Notes under the pieces: generated by a model | The model's database searches: none | Told to the model about the DNA's origin: nothing | The model's input: only the letters and a program-made list of their open reading frames with translations | NCBI GenBank assembly: GCA_001804045.1 | Contig: MHFD01000031.1 | Coordinates: 40,380-46,211 of the forward strand | DNA length: 5,832 nucleotides | Reading direction: 5' to 3' | Source: Omnitrophica bacterium RBG_13_46_9 | Lineage (GTDB): Bacteria; Omnitrophota; Gorgyraeia; JABMRN01; RBG-13-46-9 | Shown here: one piece after another, positions 4,669-5,832 of the stretch | Numbering within the stretch: the first letter of the stretch is position 1 | How the letters are laid out: every line of letters begins with the position of its first letter | Position numbers and translations under genes: made by a program

Positions 4669-5832
4669 TAATTTCCGCAAAATCAATAACCTGAGCCGCA
4701 TAGGCTGCCTTTTGCCAGTAGTAATTCGCCAATTCATTCTTGTATTGAGTCACATCCTGATTGTATTTATCAAAGTCAATCATATCTGATGGATCATGGT
4801 ATTTTAAGTCATTTATATCAGGCATTTCAGGGATTTCATACACGCCCATGAAGGTAAGGGCATTTTCTTTGTATGTTTCAAACATATGGTCAAATATATG
4901 GGATTTCCCTATGATTCCCTCAATTCCCGAGGCAATCGCACTGAATCCAATGTTAGCCAATAATGGATCTAAATCCAATTCCTGAACGGCGTAGTTTAGT
5001 CCGATAGAAGCCACACCTTGGGCTAATCCTGTCATAACCCCCTGGAATAGATTCTGCGCAACCCCTCCTGCGCCATAGGTACCTAATCCTGATTGCAGAG
5101 AACCTCTTATAGTGATTCCGGCAATGTAGGATATTCGTGGGTCAATGCCGATAAGTTCTCCTATTTCCTGAACACCGGAGAATGCTACCTCTTGCGCAAA
5201 ATGAGAAGTAATACTCGCTGCTACCGCAGTGGCATTATATTCGACTCCATTTATGTCAAGTAATGCGCCTGTGAATGTCCCTGCTGCAACTGAACCGATT
5301 TTTGTTATCGTAGGGTCAAGGCCTGCTGCTTCTCCGATTTCTTCAATGGCCGATATTGAGCCCATTCTGATGGCCTCTGCCATCATGCCCAAGGGGTTAC
5401 CGGTTATCATAAGCCCCATAAATGCGCCTGTGAAGATAGAACTTGCGAGGTTGGTAAAGGTGCTATCGAGCCTCATGCTGTCAAAAGCTACACCTGCTCC
5501 GATTTGCACTGCTTGTGTTATAATATTAAACCCTAGTGTTGCTAAGGCACTTTCTGTTATTTTTTCAATGCCTAACGTAGCAATCTTTCCTATGCCTATC
5601 GCAAGGTCCTTCGCCATCTTCACCATAGGCTCAAATATGGTGAGAGCAGTTGAAAACGCACCACTAAGGTTAGGGAATATCGCATTTACGATAGACCCAA
5701 CCGCACCGGCAACAGCGTTAACGATTCCGGGCAATGCGCACATGCCCACAGACCAGACTATATCCATGAGAGTACCAGTTCTTACAACAAAGGATACGGT
5801 CTGTATCATTACGTTAATCCCAAGAGCTATCG
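4586..5832 (-). CDS. Large Gly/Ala-rich repeat protein, C-terminal part (5'-partial)
   Basis: The minus-strand frame is open to the right edge (seven further codons upstream of the Met at 5807-5809), so the N-terminus is outside. Numbered from that Met (407 residues), 15-45 is hydrophobic and Gly/Ala-rich, and 60-100 is helical. A tandem repeat of exactly 58 residues then runs at 151-208, 209-266 and 267-324, each with an Asp-Pro at the same position (165, 223, 281). A diverged earlier copy is near 101-150. The part from 325 on is polar (PEMPDIND ... NELANYYWQKAAY) and matches the remnant at 1861-2121. The last roughly 30 residues are very hydrophobic and are encoded opposite the TPR gene, so the native stop is uncertain. 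I do not recognise the family. A membrane-associated or helical scaffold, or the pre-toxin section of a large surface protein, are possibilities. GC is visibly higher than in the TPR and hydrolase genes. Confidence 0.75.
   Translation of the reverse strand, partial: IALGINVMIQTVSFVVRTGTLMDIVWSVGMCALPGIVNAVAGAVGSIVNAIFPNLSGAFSTALTIFEPMVKMAKDLAIGIGKIATLGIEKITESALATLGFNIITQAVQIGAGVAFDSMRLDSTFTNLASSIFTGAFMGLMITGNPLGMMAEAIRMGSISAIEEIGEAAGLDPTITKIGSVAAGTFTGALLDINGVEYNATAVAASITSHFAQEVAFSGVQEIGELIGIDPRISYIAGITIRGSLQSGLGTYGAGGVAQNLFQGVMTGLAQGVASIGLNYAVQELDLDPLLANIGFSAIASGIEGIIGKSHIFDHMFETYKENALTFMGVYEIPEMPDINDLKYHDPSDMIDFDKYNQDVTQYKNELANYYWQKAAYAAQVIDFAEIIIVILIQVIVFLFLLLFLEHLLYRLLS

Noticed and set aside
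4761..4985. Plus-strand open frame of 74 codons inside the repeat-protein gene
   Set aside because: It is antisense to a region conserved at protein level on the minus strand, with no Shine-Dalgarno.
1..5832. CRISPR arrays, tRNA or rRNA genes
   Set aside because: No regularly spaced short repeats and no cloverleaf or rRNA-like stretches were seen on either strand.

Overview
The window suggests an accessory region of a low-to-mid-GC, probably uncultured Gram-negative-like bacterium. The genus cannot be fixed from the sequence. The solitary REP-type transposase with GGGACAGACACC ends and the large Gly/Ala-rich repeat protein are compatible with Candidatus Omnitrophota-like genomes, but this is a low-confidence impression, not a search result.

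Layout from left to right. (1) 1-1238 (+): the C-terminal part of a protein with a beta-rich N-terminal section and an alpha/beta-hydrolase-like domain, open at the left edge. (2) 1228-1860 (+): a single-pass membrane protein with TPR-like repeats, overlapping gene 1 by 11 bp. (3) 1861-2121 (-): a remnant of the C-terminus of the large repeat protein seen at the right end. (4) 2122-2888: a complete solitary IS200-like/RAYT element. It has 29-bp perfect terminal inverted repeats, each of which folds into a hairpin, a textbook promoter, and one Y1 HUH transposase. (5) 2889-4190 (+): a second, 5'-truncated hydrolase-like gene homologous to gene 1. (6) 4183-4668 (+): a second membrane-anchored TPR-like protein. 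(7) 4586-5832 (-): the large Gly/Ala-rich repeat protein, open at the right edge.

The main observation is that the region is a diverged head-to-tail duplication of one module: hydrolase (+), overlapping membrane TPR protein (+), and convergent repeat-protein C-terminus (-). The transposable element sits exactly where the remnant repeat-protein gene of module 1 meets the truncated hydrolase of module 2. Both genes lose their 5' parts at the element ends. This fits an insertion followed by a deletion, or recombination between two element copies.

A plausible but unproven reading is a lipase-like effector with a cognate membrane-anchored TPR immunity or partner protein, present as a diversifying cassette array. 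The effector/TPR cassettes are visibly AT-richer than the neighbouring repeat-protein gene. No RNA genes or CRISPR array were seen, and there is no gene-free stretch longer than 300 bp.
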